A stretch of 64,000 nucleotides of DNA, from assembly GCF_964204865.1 (NCBI RefSeq), contig NC_135263.1, forward strand, positions 3,970,501-4,034,500. The letters run 5' to 3'. This document shows, one piece after another, positions 47,601 to 57,406 of the stretch. The notes beneath the pieces are model-generated. The model had not been told where the DNA came from. It worked only from the letters and a program-made list of their open reading frames with translations, and searched no databases. The stretch comes from Styela clava (taxonomy: Eukaryota > Chordata > Ascidiacea > Stolidobranchia > Styelidae). Both the position numbers and the translations under genes were made by a program. Position 1 is the first letter of the stretch; the number at the start of each line of letters is the position of its first letter.

Positions 47601-49356
47601 TCGTGAGATATCGCGTGCATCTAACAGACATACAGACAGAAAAATACCTATCAACATACTTACCGATTAAAATCGATAAGTAATAATTGTGTGTCATACA
47701 TAGCAATTTTTCATAGCTTGGAATGCTTTTTAGACCCCAAGAATCTTGAAACACACGGACCTGCTAGCTGTTACGATCTGACTTGCCACTTTGAAATATC
47801 AAAACACCCCCTTTGGTAATTCACTACCTGTGGCCCTCAGTAAACTGCTCTGTATCCCTCAAGGTGGGTTGATGACCCGACTAGCAAAACCTATACCCTA
47901 TTCCATCACACCCACATTCATAAAAACTAATTTATTGCACTTTTGTCCAATTTAATCCCATATTCTGTTCCAGGTCTCGTCCAATCTTCCTAATGTTCAT
48001 GTTATGCTACATAATCTCAACATTTAAATCATATCCTTCTGTAGCCGATGCCGGATTCTGTTTGTGTCTGATGCCTGTTTGGTCTTATACCTTCAACTGT
48101 AAGTTTTGTTTGTAATTGGACTTGGTTGTATTTTACATTGTTCTTTGTAGATATGATTTATCCAGTAGTTTATGACCTTGGCAATCATGTGTCAGCCTTG
48201 GATTCAGATATTAATGGACAGGACCCTATATACATCCCAAATTTTTGGATGTCTCCAGAAGTCATAACCAACCAAGTTACGCAGTCTCAATGATAGGGCA
48301 ATGAACTATAATAGATTATAGTAATTATAGATTTTAGCATTTGGCAGCCAGGCTTTCCTAACAGAAACTAAAAAAATATTGTGTAAAAATCTTCTAAAAT
48401 TTTCTTAAATAAAGAAGTCTCAACTATCTTTTTACAGATCTTCGATTTCCTTTCGTAACTTCAGTCATTCTTCTAGTAAGCACATTACTATGTCCAATCA
48501 TGTGGCATCTATGGATCCACGCTGGAACTGCGAATGCGAACTTTTATTTTGCTACAACACTGGCCTACACAACTGCTCATGTAAGTACTTTGCAGAATAG
48601 TACAGGATTTTTCACTCATTCCATATGTCGTAGTTTTGATCATCCGAGAGTCCGAGTGGAGCATTGAACTGACCTATCCTCTGTAATTCCCAATGGTGTC
48701 AGTATCTCTTCAGCAGTAGCCCGTAATTTAGCTCAGATGAATCTCCTGCATTTCTGAGTTTGGGTGCATTCCGTGTTCTTGCAAATTGCTTCACAAAAAG
48801 AAAAGCATGTTTGACACAGCTGCATCTAGTACCCAACAAAAGAGGGTAACAGATGGAAGGCAGATGTTTTTCTTAGTATCCAGCCATCTTATCAGTTTTT
48901 CATGGATTTTCTTTCCTACAAAACTGCTCATATAAGTCACTGTGCTGGTCGTAAGTTTGAATTCTGTATGTGACAATTAAACTAAACTAACATGATGCAC
49001 AAAAAACTCTGTTGTGCAACTCTGGCTTTTATACAGTTCAAATAGTAGAACAGCACCAAAAACAAAGTTATATTTTCTCCCCCAAGACAACAAAATTTCG
49101 CTTTAGGGAGGGATTCCTCACCAGTTGAGAAATACTGTACTAGGTCATTCTCAGAGTCTGGGCTAATGTATTTCCTTATTCTACAGTCCCGTTCAATGTT
49201 TAAAAATCCTTTGCTATCATAACAACTTCTATTTTTCAGGTCTTCATCATGACAGACATGCTGGTAGCTTATCTCAAGTATGACTTCCACCTGTGGGAAG
49301 GAGTTAAAATCAAAATTAATGGGAAACCAGCTCAAATACGGCTGATGAAATCATAA
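38606..49356 (+). CDS. PIGU: PIGU, GPI transamidase subunit U, 13 exons
   Basis: PIG-U is a multi-pass ER membrane subunit of the GPI transamidase (with PIGK, GPAA1, PIGS, PIGT), which attaches GPI anchors to proteins. Deduced coding exons: 38606-38607, 40099-40226, 40961-41025, 41704-41775, 42318-42380, 42900-43003, 44416-44516, 44870-44967, 45492-45619, 46104-46247, 47974-48098, 48438-48580, 49240-49356. All junctions are GT-AG, the phases agree, and the total is 1,290 bases, 429 residues against ~435 in human. Matches to the family include VRACLFASSSIEKWL, SCIAKSTTVFNN, LALTTYQTFYP, VTVPDLTPNVGVFWYFF, FKSYPSVAD and MWHLWIHAGTANANFYFA. Nearly the whole protein is hydrophobic, as expected. 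The first two bases of the start codon appear to sit in exon 1 (AT|gtaagt) and the G in exon 2. Introns carry several transposons but no exon is damaged. Confidence 0.92.
38719..39362. mobile_element. foldback element with exact 8-bp target duplication
   Basis: Inverted arms of about 88 bases: the left arm starts gggtctagtatagtttagta and runs to atccccacctgact; the right arm, complementary, ends actaaactataccagaccc. The flanks caatttcc (38711-38718) and caatttcc (39363-39370) are identical. The loop (~250 bases, 38806-39050) is GC-richer than its surroundings and has no known coding content. A second element (39088-39290) is inserted in the right arm. It lies in PIGU intron 1. The 8-bp duplication suggests hAT-type mobilisation. 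Confidence 0.88.
39088..39290. mobile_element. nested inverted-repeat element, 203 bp
   Basis: Ends are ggttccattacatttgaacc and ggttcaaatgtacggtcacc, inverted repeats of ~22 bases. The flanks ggatggac (39080-39087) and ggatggac (39291-39298) are identical. The undisturbed arm of the same foldback family at 8808-8892 runs straight through the equivalent position, which proves an insertion. The interior repeats the gaaccca motif. Confidence 0.88.
40314..40515 (-). repeat. MITE family A copy
   Basis: An inverted full-length copy in the intron after PIGU's second coding exon. It starts aaaaatgtgtgtaccaatat and ggaggtagttaat, with tgcctactttacataaagtt, ggggtatattcacttcgct and ctcgtaatagaactaaaata inside, and ends near ctaacccggtataaacacaa. 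Confidence 0.75.
41089..41100. repeat. G12 homopolymer in PIGU intron
   Basis: Twelve consecutive G in the intron just after the exon ending at 41025. A G-quadruplex-prone or sequencing-sensitive tract; no function assigned. Confidence 0.8.
41955..42147 (+). repeat. SINE copy, 3' half
   Basis: Runs from attgctggtcggttacgaca through catacccgacatagactggt and gccgtcttatctgctttct to gtaaatcctatcctaa. It closely matches the 3' half of the SINE at 55296-55647, including the start of the tatcc tail. It lies in a PIGU intron. Confidence 0.8.
42531..42846. mobile_element. hAT-like element, 316 bp
   Basis: The right end is aacattgcccacccctg, the complement of CAGGGGTGGGCAATGTT; the left end ctgatacgggaaaactgcgg is worn. 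The flanks ttttagga (42523-42530) and ttttagaa (42847-42854) agree at 7 of 8. Parts of the interior recur, inverted, near 27290-27440. It lies in a PIGU intron, ending about 50 bases before the next exon. Confidence 0.65.
43024..43372. mobile_element. non-autonomous hAT-like element, 349 bp
   Basis: Ends are cagtggtctgcaaactt and cagtttgccgatccctg. The flanks ctttagac (43016-43023) and ctttaggc (43373-43380) agree at 7 of 8. It starts about 20 bases downstream of a PIGU exon and leaves the donor (43004) intact. Confidence 0.85.
43580..43872. repeat. dispersed repeat C, copy 1
   Basis: The block from cggtcggagaccgaagactt-like sequence through gtgacaccttgtgtcccatc, aggcttctggt, atgcaaaatctggagcagat and tcgtgagatatcg to cctatcaacatacttaccg recurs almost unchanged at 47386-47685. 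Short pieces are at 35353-35390 (inverted) and 45940-45985. Class unknown; no coding frame of note. Confidence 0.8.
43935..44020 (+). repeat. MITE family A fragment
   Basis: The left end (gtgtgtaccaggttggggtt, aggccataattttattcc, cttattttagttccgatttt) is followed by unrelated sequence. It sits immediately after repeat C in a PIGU intron. Confidence 0.65.
46438..46771. mobile_element. inverted-repeat element inserted at TA, 334 bp
   Basis: Ends are cagggagtcttcaggttacg and cgtaagtcgaggactccctg. TA flanks both sides (46436-46437, 46772-46773). The intact host copy at 51612 reads straight through this site (catatattgttttggccctc). Internally gttacgaacgcactcc and gttaggaacgcgcactcc form a short repeat. 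TA duplication fits a Tc1/mariner-type mover. Confidence 0.85.
46899..47153. mobile_element. hAT-like element, 255 bp, second insert
   Basis: The left end is caagggtcggcaacctacgg and the right end aaaaccgacccctg. Flanks atggaaag and ttttaaag share about 5 of 8 bases. The AT-rich interior matches, inverted, the element at 11098-11547. The intact mariner MITE at 51612 shows the empty site. Confidence 0.75.
47386..47685. repeat. dispersed repeat C, copy 2
   Basis: Second near-identical copy of the block at 43580-43872, same strand, ~3.8 kb away in the next large PIGU intron. Close similarity suggests recent movement or local duplication. Confidence 0.8.
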
Positions 49357-51611
49357 CTAATTTTCCAACCAGTATTCCGCACTAATAGTCAATGAATGAA
49401 ATTTTGAATGTTTTAGTCCTCACTCCAACCTGGCCATTTTATTAGGTTCCCTCTCCTATGAGTCGAATATCGGTATTCTCTTATATTTTCTAATCGTCTT
49501 AAGAGTACATCCGGAGAAGTATAATGGTTAACTATTTCCTTACTGTGTTCGACAACCAGACGAAAGGGTGCAGTTTGCAATCTTACAGAGACTAGCAATC
49601 AAACAGTAGGTTGTGGTTTGCTATGACTTGCCTCATATTCTGGCAGTGCAGGCATGCACAGGGAGCGATAGAATATACTTTTACCCGATCTAGTCAGGTA
49701 AATCAAGGAATGTCTCGAAAATGTGGTGCCTTGATTGTATAAATCTCATATCATTTGAATACTTAAACCTTCTGCTAGTGGGAGTGGTTGTCACGAATGG
49801 TAAAAAGCAAACAAATGCTTTTCCCAGCAACTGATTGATTTCAATAAAAGATGGGAGAAGTCGCTGGAAGGCTGTTATTTTTTTTTAATTTTCTCCCAGT
49901 TCTGTGTGGCCCGAACTTTGCTATTTTATTTTAAATAAACTAGAAACTTTTTTTTAATTCGGAATGATTGTCTGGCAATGTTTTCAGCAAACTCAGTGGG
50001 CAGCTTGGGTTTTTCTGTACAGTTATGCGATTTTCGTGTCTGATTTTGAGCATTGCTTTCATGGAAACTAAAACATTTGCAATAATTTGTGCCTGAAGGT
50101 TTAAAAAAGTCACCTTGAATCATCTTCATCGAAGATTTAAACAACCTGATAGCCCTTCCTTTGATTCCTAGTTAGATATGGGATTTTGAATTATATTAGA
50201 AAAAATATTTTTAGAAATTCGCGGTTATTTCACATCTTGCATGGCTGTTTGTGACAGGACTGTAGTCAAATTCCGAAATAGTATAAATGACTGCTCAATT
50301 TGTGACTGTAAGTCAAATCAGCAGTGGATCACTCGAGATGACCCAGCCACTTGGCGATAACTCCCAAAAATACCAATTATATGAATATTGATTCCTAATT
50401 CTGGCGTGGCCACGATAATTTGCATTAATAAAAAAGTTTCTGCAACTGGTCCAGGGCCTCATCTGAAGTCATCTCCTAAAAACAAAATCACTAACTGCTC
50501 TCATGATCAATATATATGTATTATATAATTCGAAATTGCACGATAAACAGCTTTGCAAGCAAATTAAAAGATACCGGCTGGTAGCACGAAAATGTATGTT
50601 GGACTTAAAAATGGTAAATTGTGTTATATGAAAAATAGTGATAAAATTTTTTTTAAATCATATAACTTATAATAGGAATTTTGACGACAAAACCTTCAGA
50701 TAGTTCCTTTTTATTTAAATGATTATCACCGTGGCCTGTTTACTCTGAATCACAAAAAGTCATGGCAAACGCTTTACTTAACCACCAAACAATAGTTTCG
50801 CAAAACAAGGTTATGCATAGTTATGTAAGAGATTGGATTGGAGAGTCTTTTCAAGACCAGTTTAAAATATAGCAAGAATACAATCAGACATTTGAACAGA
50901 AAAATGAGCTGGTTTAGAACAAAAGTCTTAAATTAACAGCAGTTTCATTACTTTATTTTGAACTCAACTATGGTATACAATACATGATGGAAAGTACACA
51001 AGGCAAACACACAGTATAGAAAGCTGCCAAAACCTAAAATGAGGCATAAAAGTACTTTGCGTGACATGGAATAAACACTAGATACTCCAAGATCATGATA
51101 TTGCACAAATTTATGTAAAAGCAACACACGTTACTCTCGATGAGTCTCGAAACAGGTGTTGGTTGAAATAATGTTAATTCAAATAAATAACTGTAATAGT
51201 GGAAGTGATACTAACCAAATTTTTTATGTCTTGAAACAAGGCTCTTAGCAAGAAATGCCCATGGTCAATTGAATCTGCATAGTTTGCAGAAACTCAATAT
51301 AATTAAAACAGAAAGACTGAATGCAATGAATAAATATGATAAAGTGCATAATTCATGTATCATCATTCGCATATTACTCGTTACACTTGTGTCGACTCCA
51401 ATAAAAATTATGCAATCACAGTATAAACATGGCATGCAATAATAGTACGGCACTCAGTGCATAAAAGATAGAAGTTTTTTTTTAATAATACGGACAATGT
51501 AAGCAGGTTTGCTAATAACGTTTAATTTCTAATAAATTTATGAATTTAAAAAAAAAGCAAAGAGTATGACAGTGAAGGGTGAACTTGAAAAAGCGGTCTT
51601 CAGAAAATATA
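49357..51611. other. intergenic after PIGU
   Basis: An AATAAA at 49843-49848 is a candidate PIGU polyadenylation signal, ~490 bases after the stop. I see no gene or clear element in the remainder, apart from short AT-rich runs. Confidence 0.35.
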
Positions 51612-51802
51612 TAGGGTGTCCATAAAGTCTTTTAAGTTGCAAAGGGAATTTATCGATATCATATATTGTTTTGGCCCTCACAGTTGTATTAAAGGAAGTA
51701 AAAATACTTTAACGATTACTGATTGAAAACAACAAACCTGGTCAAGATATATAGAGAACCGACTTCATAACAAAATTGTAAAGGGACTTTATGGACACCC
51801 TG
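51612..51802. mobile_element. intact mariner-like MITE, 191 bp
   Basis: Ends are tagggtgtccataaagtc and gactttatggacaccctg, nearly perfect inverted repeats flanked by TA. The copy is uninterrupted and so serves as the reference for the split copy at 46369-47180. It lies ~150 bases downstream of the oxidase stop at 51948. Confidence 0.88.
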
Positions 51803-51821
51803 TAATTTGATTAATCAACCT

Positions 51822-51827
51822 TTTATT
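51822..51827 (-). terminator. polyadenylation signal of oxidase copy 3
   Basis: AATAAA on minus, about 120 bases after the stop codon of the oxidase at 51948-53039; a reasonable distance for its 3' end. Confidence 0.5.
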
Positions 51828-51947
51828 AATATACCTTGGTTAATATTGCTTCAAACTATAAATAAATGCCAGCCTTATATTATTTCAAATACAATTTGAG
51901 AACCCAAATTAATAGCATGTAGGCGTCATTTTGTGACGGCTAAAATA

Positions 51948-53039
51948 TTACAATCGAGATGAAATTTTCGACTCGTGAATGACAAGATCAGGAACTGATT
52001 GCAATTCTGCAATAGAAGTAACTCCCAACAACTTCATCGCCACTTCAAATTCATCTCTCAAAATTTCCAAAACTTTTTCTGCCCCCTTTTCCTCACCACA
52101 AGCAAGGCCCCAAATAATAGGCCTCCCCACGAATACAGCTTTTGCACCAAGGGCAATAGCTTTTGCCACATCACCCCCATTTCTGATCCCACTATCGAAA
52201 TATATTTCGCATCTCCCGTTTACAGCTTTAGAAATTTGTGGTAGTGCATGTATTGCAGGTAATGTACTATCCAGTCTGCGCCCTCCATGATTCGAAACAA
52301 TTATAGCCACAACGCCATGTTCGACCGCTTCCAAAGCCATTTCCACCGTCAATATTCCTTTGATTATGATTGGCAGATCAGTGATACTTCTTAGCCAATC
52401 AATATCTTTCCAAGTCACTGATTGGTCCATACTTGAATCAATGTCTTTACCAATTTCAGATGTTCCTTTCATAAAACCTGCATCAAAATTCTTTGGAGGC
52501 AAATTGGATGGCCATGTAAACTTATTTCTCAAGTTTCTATAGCGTCTACCATGCGCCACACCATCAACAGTGACAATAATAGCTTTGTAGCCATTTTTCT
52601 CAGCCCTTTGAACCAAATTTTGAGATACTTTCCTGTCATTCATTATGTATAATTGAAACCATCGTAAACTGTTAGGAGAGGCAGCAGAAACTTCTTCCAT
52701 GCTACAAGACGACCAGGTGCTCATTGCAAAACCACTCCCAACTTTTTCAGTCGCTCTTGCAGAGTCAATTTCGCCCTTTTCAGACGCCATTTTGTGCAAA
52801 CCAAATGGAGCAATGCATACTGGGAAACTGATTTTACTCCCCAACACTGAACTGGTCATATCAACACTAGAAACATTTCTTAGAACTCTCGGTTGGAATC
52901 GCCACGATTTGAAAGCTGTGCAGTTTTCCACCAAAGATTGTTCGTCTGTTGCACCGGAGTTACAAAAATCCAAAATTCCCCTGGGTAGCAATTTTGTTGC
53001 CAATATTTCGAAGTCGTTCACGCAAATACAGCTTTCCAT
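51948..53039 (-). CDS. 2-hydroxyacid oxidase-like protein, intronless copy 3
   Basis: A 363-residue single-exon paralogue, ATG at 53039. It keeps Trp109, the Tyr of FQLYI, the Asp of VTVD, the Lys of IIKGI and His/Arg of SNHGGR, but the catalytic Tyr position is Phe25 (D-F-C for the D-Y-Y of HAO1), the SNHGGR motif continues R-L-D-S instead of Q-L-D-G, and the FMN loop reads D-S-G-I-R. The variable loop after NLPPKNF is shorter than in the paralogues. It ends in Ser-Arg-Leu, a good PTS1. The sequence is closest to the copy at 20042 (shared DFEILA, CTAFKSWRFQP, LGSKI, AKAIALGAKAVFVGRP). Likely peroxisomal; the Phe variant is shared with vertebrate HAO2, so preference for longer or bulkier 2-hydroxyacids is possible. 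It is convergent with PIGU. Confidence 0.87.
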   Translation of the reverse strand: MESCICVNDFEILATKLLPRGILDFCNSGATDEQSLVENCTAFKSWRFQPRVLRNVSSVDMTSSVLGSKISFPVCIAPFGLHKMASEKGEIDSARATEKVGSGFAMSTWSSCSMEEVSAASPNSLRWFQLYIMNDRKVSQNLVQRAEKNGYKAIIVTVDGVAHGRRYRNLRNKFTWPSNLPPKNFDAGFMKGTSEIGKDIDSSMDQSVTWKDIDWLRSITDLPIIIKGILTVEMALEAVEHGVVAIIVSNHGGRRLDSTLPAIHALPQISKAVNGRCEIYFDSGIRNGGDVAKAIALGAKAVFVGRPIIWGLACGEEKGAEKVLEILRDEFEVAMKLLGVTSIAELQSVPDLVIHESKISSRL

Positions 53040-53205
53040 ATTTTAAATACTGAATTATCCCCACGATACGGCAACGCCCTGTTGACCAAAGTGACTATAA
53101 ACCTTTGCTGTTGACCACATTTGCAGATCAAATTTTGCAATCGAGCTCTGTTTACAATAAGACACCATGTGGCCGAATCTTGGGTGTCGCTACTGGATAA
53201 CTGTA

Positions 53206-53574
53206 CTGTGTTCCCCCGAAAATAAGTCCTAGCCTGAATTTTAAACATGATTTTAATATAAGCCCCCCCCCCCTAGGATAAGATCTATTCAATAACGTGA
53301 AGTCCTAGTCGATAGTAAAAAAATCTCTTTTACACGTTTTAAATGATTGATAATTAATCTATGTTTTGCAGATATTTTGAGTAAAAACGTCTTATTTATA
53401 AGTAAATGGATATCGGTTTTCACATTTTGTATATCTGAAAATCTCGTAATTCTCTGCTTTGTAATTTTGTTTTTAATAACTGAAAATATAAGACATCACC
53501 CGAAAATAAGCCTTAGTGTTATTTTCCGGGAGAAAATTGAAATATGACACAGTCTTATTTTCGGGGATACACGG
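53206..53574. mobile_element. inverted-repeat MITE with TA flanks, 369 bp
   Basis: The left end is ctgtgttcccccgaaaataa and the right end ttattttcggggatacacgg, with TA on both sides (53204-53205, 53575-53576). The motif ccgaaaataag(t/c)c also occurs internally near 53500. It sits ~170 bases upstream of the start of oxidase copy 3, so it could touch its promoter. Confidence 0.8.
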
Positions 53575-53928
53575 TAGCTTTGGTTCCTCTAGGCTTCCCT
53601 TCCCCAGTAAAGTGTGTGCTCAAAATTATTTTTTTCAAACTTCAACGCATGTTATCAAGAAAAAATAAACTTGATTATGACTGTCATTACAAAGATGATT
53701 CTTGACATTCATCCCAAAAAGGAGAAAGTTGATTACTCGACTGGTAATCAAATGAGAAATCATAATTTCTCGCTTATTAACCAACTTATTTAGTTTGTGA
53801 ATAGCAAGTTTCAAATGCCACGACTCGGAGGGTATAAGAGGCCGTGAACGACCATCAGATACATGAAGCGTCTTTGGATGCGTCTAAAAAGGATCGTCTA
53901 TGGACAGTGGCGTAGCAAGACTCTCGTG

Positions 53929-53948
53929 CCCCCCCCCCCCCCCCCCCC
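53929..53948. repeat. C20 homopolymer
   Basis: Twenty consecutive C follow the phrase cagtggcgtagcaagactct, which looks like the left end of a cagtggcg-type hAT MITE. Assembly length is likely unreliable here. Confidence 0.85.
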
Positions 53949-54750
53949 GCAAAAATATTTCGTTAAAAAGCATAACATGTCGCTATAAAAAAGCTATGGT
54001 AACCTAAAATTTGCGCTTTCGTGTTAGCAAACTCATCCACCATCTTCGTCATATCAATTTTTTCAATTTGCTTCAAAAATCAGTAGCTTAACTGTGATAA
54101 TTGTCGTGTAAGTTTTGGAAGAAAATTCATTTGCGCCGGCGCCATCACTTTTGGAGATTGAACACGCATCTGGTTTTCTACCGATACCACCGGTGCTAGG
54201 CTTAATTCCTCCTCAGTTACGTTCGGTATTCTCAAGTCTAGTTGTTTCAATTTTGGTTTAAATATTTCGTTTACTTAATTAAATCGATTAACCGATAACC
54301 GATTTTCATATTTTCATGCGACGGTTCTCAATGCCAACATTGTATGTATCATTGCCAATGGGCATTTTCGAATACCTTGTGATTTCAGAATCGAATCGAA
54401 TAATATTTTTCGAATCGAATCTCGAATACTTGACAATATATAATTGTAAGCGATTTTATTATAGTAATTGGTCCTCTTGACAAATGAATTACCGAAGACA
54501 TAGAATAAATCACCCAGATAGATTACTGAGCGCTCACACAGAATATCAAACACGTTTTATCAATAACTCACTACAGAAAATAGTCATATGTTAGAATTTC
54601 GTTGAAAAAATATGGCTCCAATGAAAAAAAAATTGGGGAATTCATCTCGACCATCAGCGGAAAGATAAAAACAAGATGGCGGCGATTCGAAATTTAGCTC
54701 TGAACCGATTCGAATAGTTTACTATTCGAATCGAAATGCCCAGCCCTAAT

Positions 54751-55042
54751 CATTGGTTCCTGACCGGGGGCCACAGAGCAGCTGGAGAGAGTTACAATGC
54801 TAAACGCAAAACTGATTTTACTTTTCCCTTCACAAGAAAACTCCCCGCTCTTCTCAGTTTTATTGCTTGACAAGGTTATGTCACAGGGTGTTTTCACTTT
54901 GTTTTACATGAATTATTTGAACCCAATGAGATTCGGAATCTACCAATAAAAATAACACTATAAATACTACTGTAATGACAAACAGGGAGGCCATGACTGC
55001 TTGAAGCCTCTGGAAAGCCTATAAAAGGTTGGGAACTACTTG
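54751..55042. mobile_element. hAT-like element, ~290 bp
   Basis: The left end is cattggttcctgaccggggg and the right end ataaaaggttgggaactact, imperfect inverted repeats. The flanks do not match, so the exact ends are uncertain. Just to the left, gaatcgaaatgcccagccct resembles the end of another element of the same class. Confidence 0.5.
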
Positions 55043-55295
55043 TATATACTGATATGTATGGAACTACAATTTTTGGAAGAACCGGTCTTTTCCCTTTCAG
55101 CATTGGAGCACAGGAGTACCCTTATGCCTATAATGCTTGGTGCAAATGGTGAGCACTCAGTTGAGTACGTTATCTGTATCATTTGCTTCGTAGCCATACA
55201 AACTTTTCTGCAATACTCAATAAAAAACTTGATTGAGAAATATTTAAATATATATAAATATAAATTATATAATATATATAAATATATATATAAAT

Positions 55296-55647
55296 CGCGG
55301 CGGTGTGGCTCAACGGGCTAAGCGTTAGGAATACGCTCGCCACCGCACCTCTAACTACTCTGCGTGGGTTCGCAGGTTCGAATCCCATGCAGGGATGGTT
55401 ATGTGCGAGAGGATTGCTGGACTCCTCGCCGTCGTTGGGTGGTTCACGTAACCGCTGGTCGGTTACGGCTTCCTCCACCACCAAGTCCATGATTCCGAAA
55501 ACAAACAATACAGTAAATCTAATCCCATACCCGACTTGGAATGGTAACCGGACGAGAGGCCGTGGTTCGCCATATGGATAAGCCGTCTTATCGGCTTTCC
55601 TCTCCCCCGGGATAAATATGTAAATCCTATCCTATCCTATCCTATTC
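55296..55647 (+). repeat. full-length tRNA-derived SINE
   Basis: RNA polymerase III promoter boxes are intact: A box tggctcaacggg (55306-55317) and B box ggttcgaatcc (55375-55385). The body contains gtgcgagaggattgctggac, cggttacggcttcctccacc, cccatacccgacttggaatg and ataagccgtcttatcggctt, and the tail is tatcc repeats. This is the best copy; others are at 7640, 8395, 12680, 22318 and 41955. It lies next to an AT-rich microsatellite (55235-55292). The head does not fold as a complete tRNA, so it is not a tRNA gene. Confidence 0.85.
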
Positions 55648-55961
55648 GTGCGGGCTTTGGTGAAAAATGTGATGAACATGGGGTTTGCATATTTAACCGA
55701 CAAGACAACACAGGTCAAAATCTCTAGCGCACCCACTTTGATGCGTCTTACAAACATACTAACAAATCGCAAAAACACGAAAACGAGCTGATGTTTACAG
55801 CCTTGCTTGAAATTCTGTGCGAGGGGCGACTAAACGTTTATTGTTTTGTCACTTTTTGCTGATTAGCTGATGGTACTGACGTAAACAAAAAAGTCAACGC
55901 GCGGAGAAGCGCTCTCCGTACGTTACAAGGTATCATTGCAGATGTTCCATTTATTAATACT

Positions 55962-56222
55962 CAGTGGCGTATCTAGAGTATGGCCTCCATATCTTGTGCC
56001 ATAGGTGCCGTTAGAATAGGGGCGCAAAAGAGCGAAATGTCTTAATTGTGAAAGGTTTTAATAAAATAATTTTAAATTGTTAATAAATGAAACTCGTATT
56101 TTCACCCAAATAATAACGTAAAAGTATCTCAGTTCACAGTCGTTAAAAATCATCGGTTAACGATGAAGGGGGCGCATTATTTAACTTTGCCACGTGAGCC
56201 ATCTTACCTAGATACGCCACTG
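55962..56222. mobile_element. hAT-like element (cagtggcgta family), 261 bp
   Basis: Ends are cagtggcgtatctagagta and tacctagatacgccactg. The flanks ttaatact (55954-55961) and tttatact (56223-56230) agree at 7 of 8. The same family is at 57118-57406; left ends alone occur near 53905 and 56726. Confidence 0.88.
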
Positions 56223-56306
56223 TTTATACTCGAGTTATCAATTATCAGAGACCCTGAATAGAAAATTGTTTATCAACTAACCCTGACCGTAGGTGAAAAA
56301 CTGATA

Positions 56307-56500
56307 CTCCCGTAATATGTGAACTAAGATGGCGAACACCGGAACGCTACGGGACAATTACTACGGGAGTCACTTGGCCAGTCCCCGAGCTCGTAATAGA
56401 ACTAAAACAAGGAAAATTGGAACAAAATTATGGCCTGACCCTAACCTGGTACACATACTACGTTCCGGTGTCCACCATCTTGGTTCACATACTTCGGGAG
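56307..56500. repeat. MITE family B variant with A-like centre
   Basis: The arms begin ctcccgtaatatgtgaacta and end ttggttcacatacttcggga, with a second inner pair (caccggaacg / cgttccggtg). The ~100-base centre (ctcgtaatagaactaaaaca, ttatggcctgaccctaacct) is family A sequence. It is a composite that links the two families. Confidence 0.75.
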
Positions 56501-57117
56501 CGACGAAAAACTTAACTCGATAATTGACTCGACTTGAGAATCGGAAGACCCGTGACTCCACTCGCGACTCGGGGTTTAGGGACTCCTACCCAAACTGCTC
56601 GCTACAATATAACGGGAATCAAATCCGCACCAATCAGTGTATAATAAATTGGCAACCACGAAAAATAGTTCATCTTCTGATAAATAAGTATATCTCAATC
56701 GTATCATTGTCCGTGTCCATAGATAGTGGCGTAGCATCCACCCTCGCAACCCCCGCGGTCGCGGGGGGACCCACAGCAAAAAGGGCCCCCAAGCGGTTAA
56801 AATTTAGAAATTTAGGCCGCAAAACCGAAAGCTGCATTGCAAAAGTATTAATGCACATCTTATTTGATGTTAGTTCTGCTCAAATCGTTTTGTTACGTAA
56901 CAATGCCGGAGTCGTCGATTTTCGGCGTCGTGTCGTTTGATCGCACCGGCACAATTACGAAGGCTGTCAGAATGATGTCGAAAGCAAAAACTCTCAGTGG
57001 CTCACAGCAACGAAGAAACAGGGCAGAAGGGGAAGAACGTATGAAAAAAATTATTTAAGATGGATGAAATGAAAAGTATATGATTAGGATTTATTATATC
57101 TAGTTCAGGTGTGTGAG

Positions 57118-57406
57118 TAGTGGCGTATCTACGTGAAATGGCGTCCATGGCAGAGTTTCAAAATGCATTTCCTTGATCGTTGGTTGACAATTTTTATTAC
57201 AGCTCAGCTTTTTTAACAGTTTTTGTTGAAATAAGATACTTGTACGTTGATATTTAAATAAAATACAGGATTCAATTATTTTCAATTTGAAATTATTTTA
57301 TTGAATCATGTTACAACTAAGACTTTCCGCCGTTTTTGCGCTCCTGTCCAAACGGCACCAATGGTACGAGCCATTGATGCCACACCCTAGACTAGATACA
57401 CCACTG
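57118..57406. mobile_element. hAT-like element (cagtggcgta family), 289 bp
   Basis: Ends are tagtggcgtatctacgtg and ctagactagatacaccactg. The flanks tgtgtgag (57110-57117) and tctgtgag (57407-57414) agree at 7 of 8. Same family as 55962-56222. Confidence 0.85.

Noticed and set aside
54330..54748. Complete hAT-like element with cgaatcgaaatgcccagccct end
   Set aside because: The right end looks real, but the left match (gggcattttcgaatac) lacks the outer bases and there is no target duplication.
55296..55390. tRNA gene
   Set aside because: A and B boxes are good, but the segment does not close into a tRNA cloverleaf, it continues into a 250-base body with a tatcc tail, and copies recur in the window. 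It is the head of a SINE.
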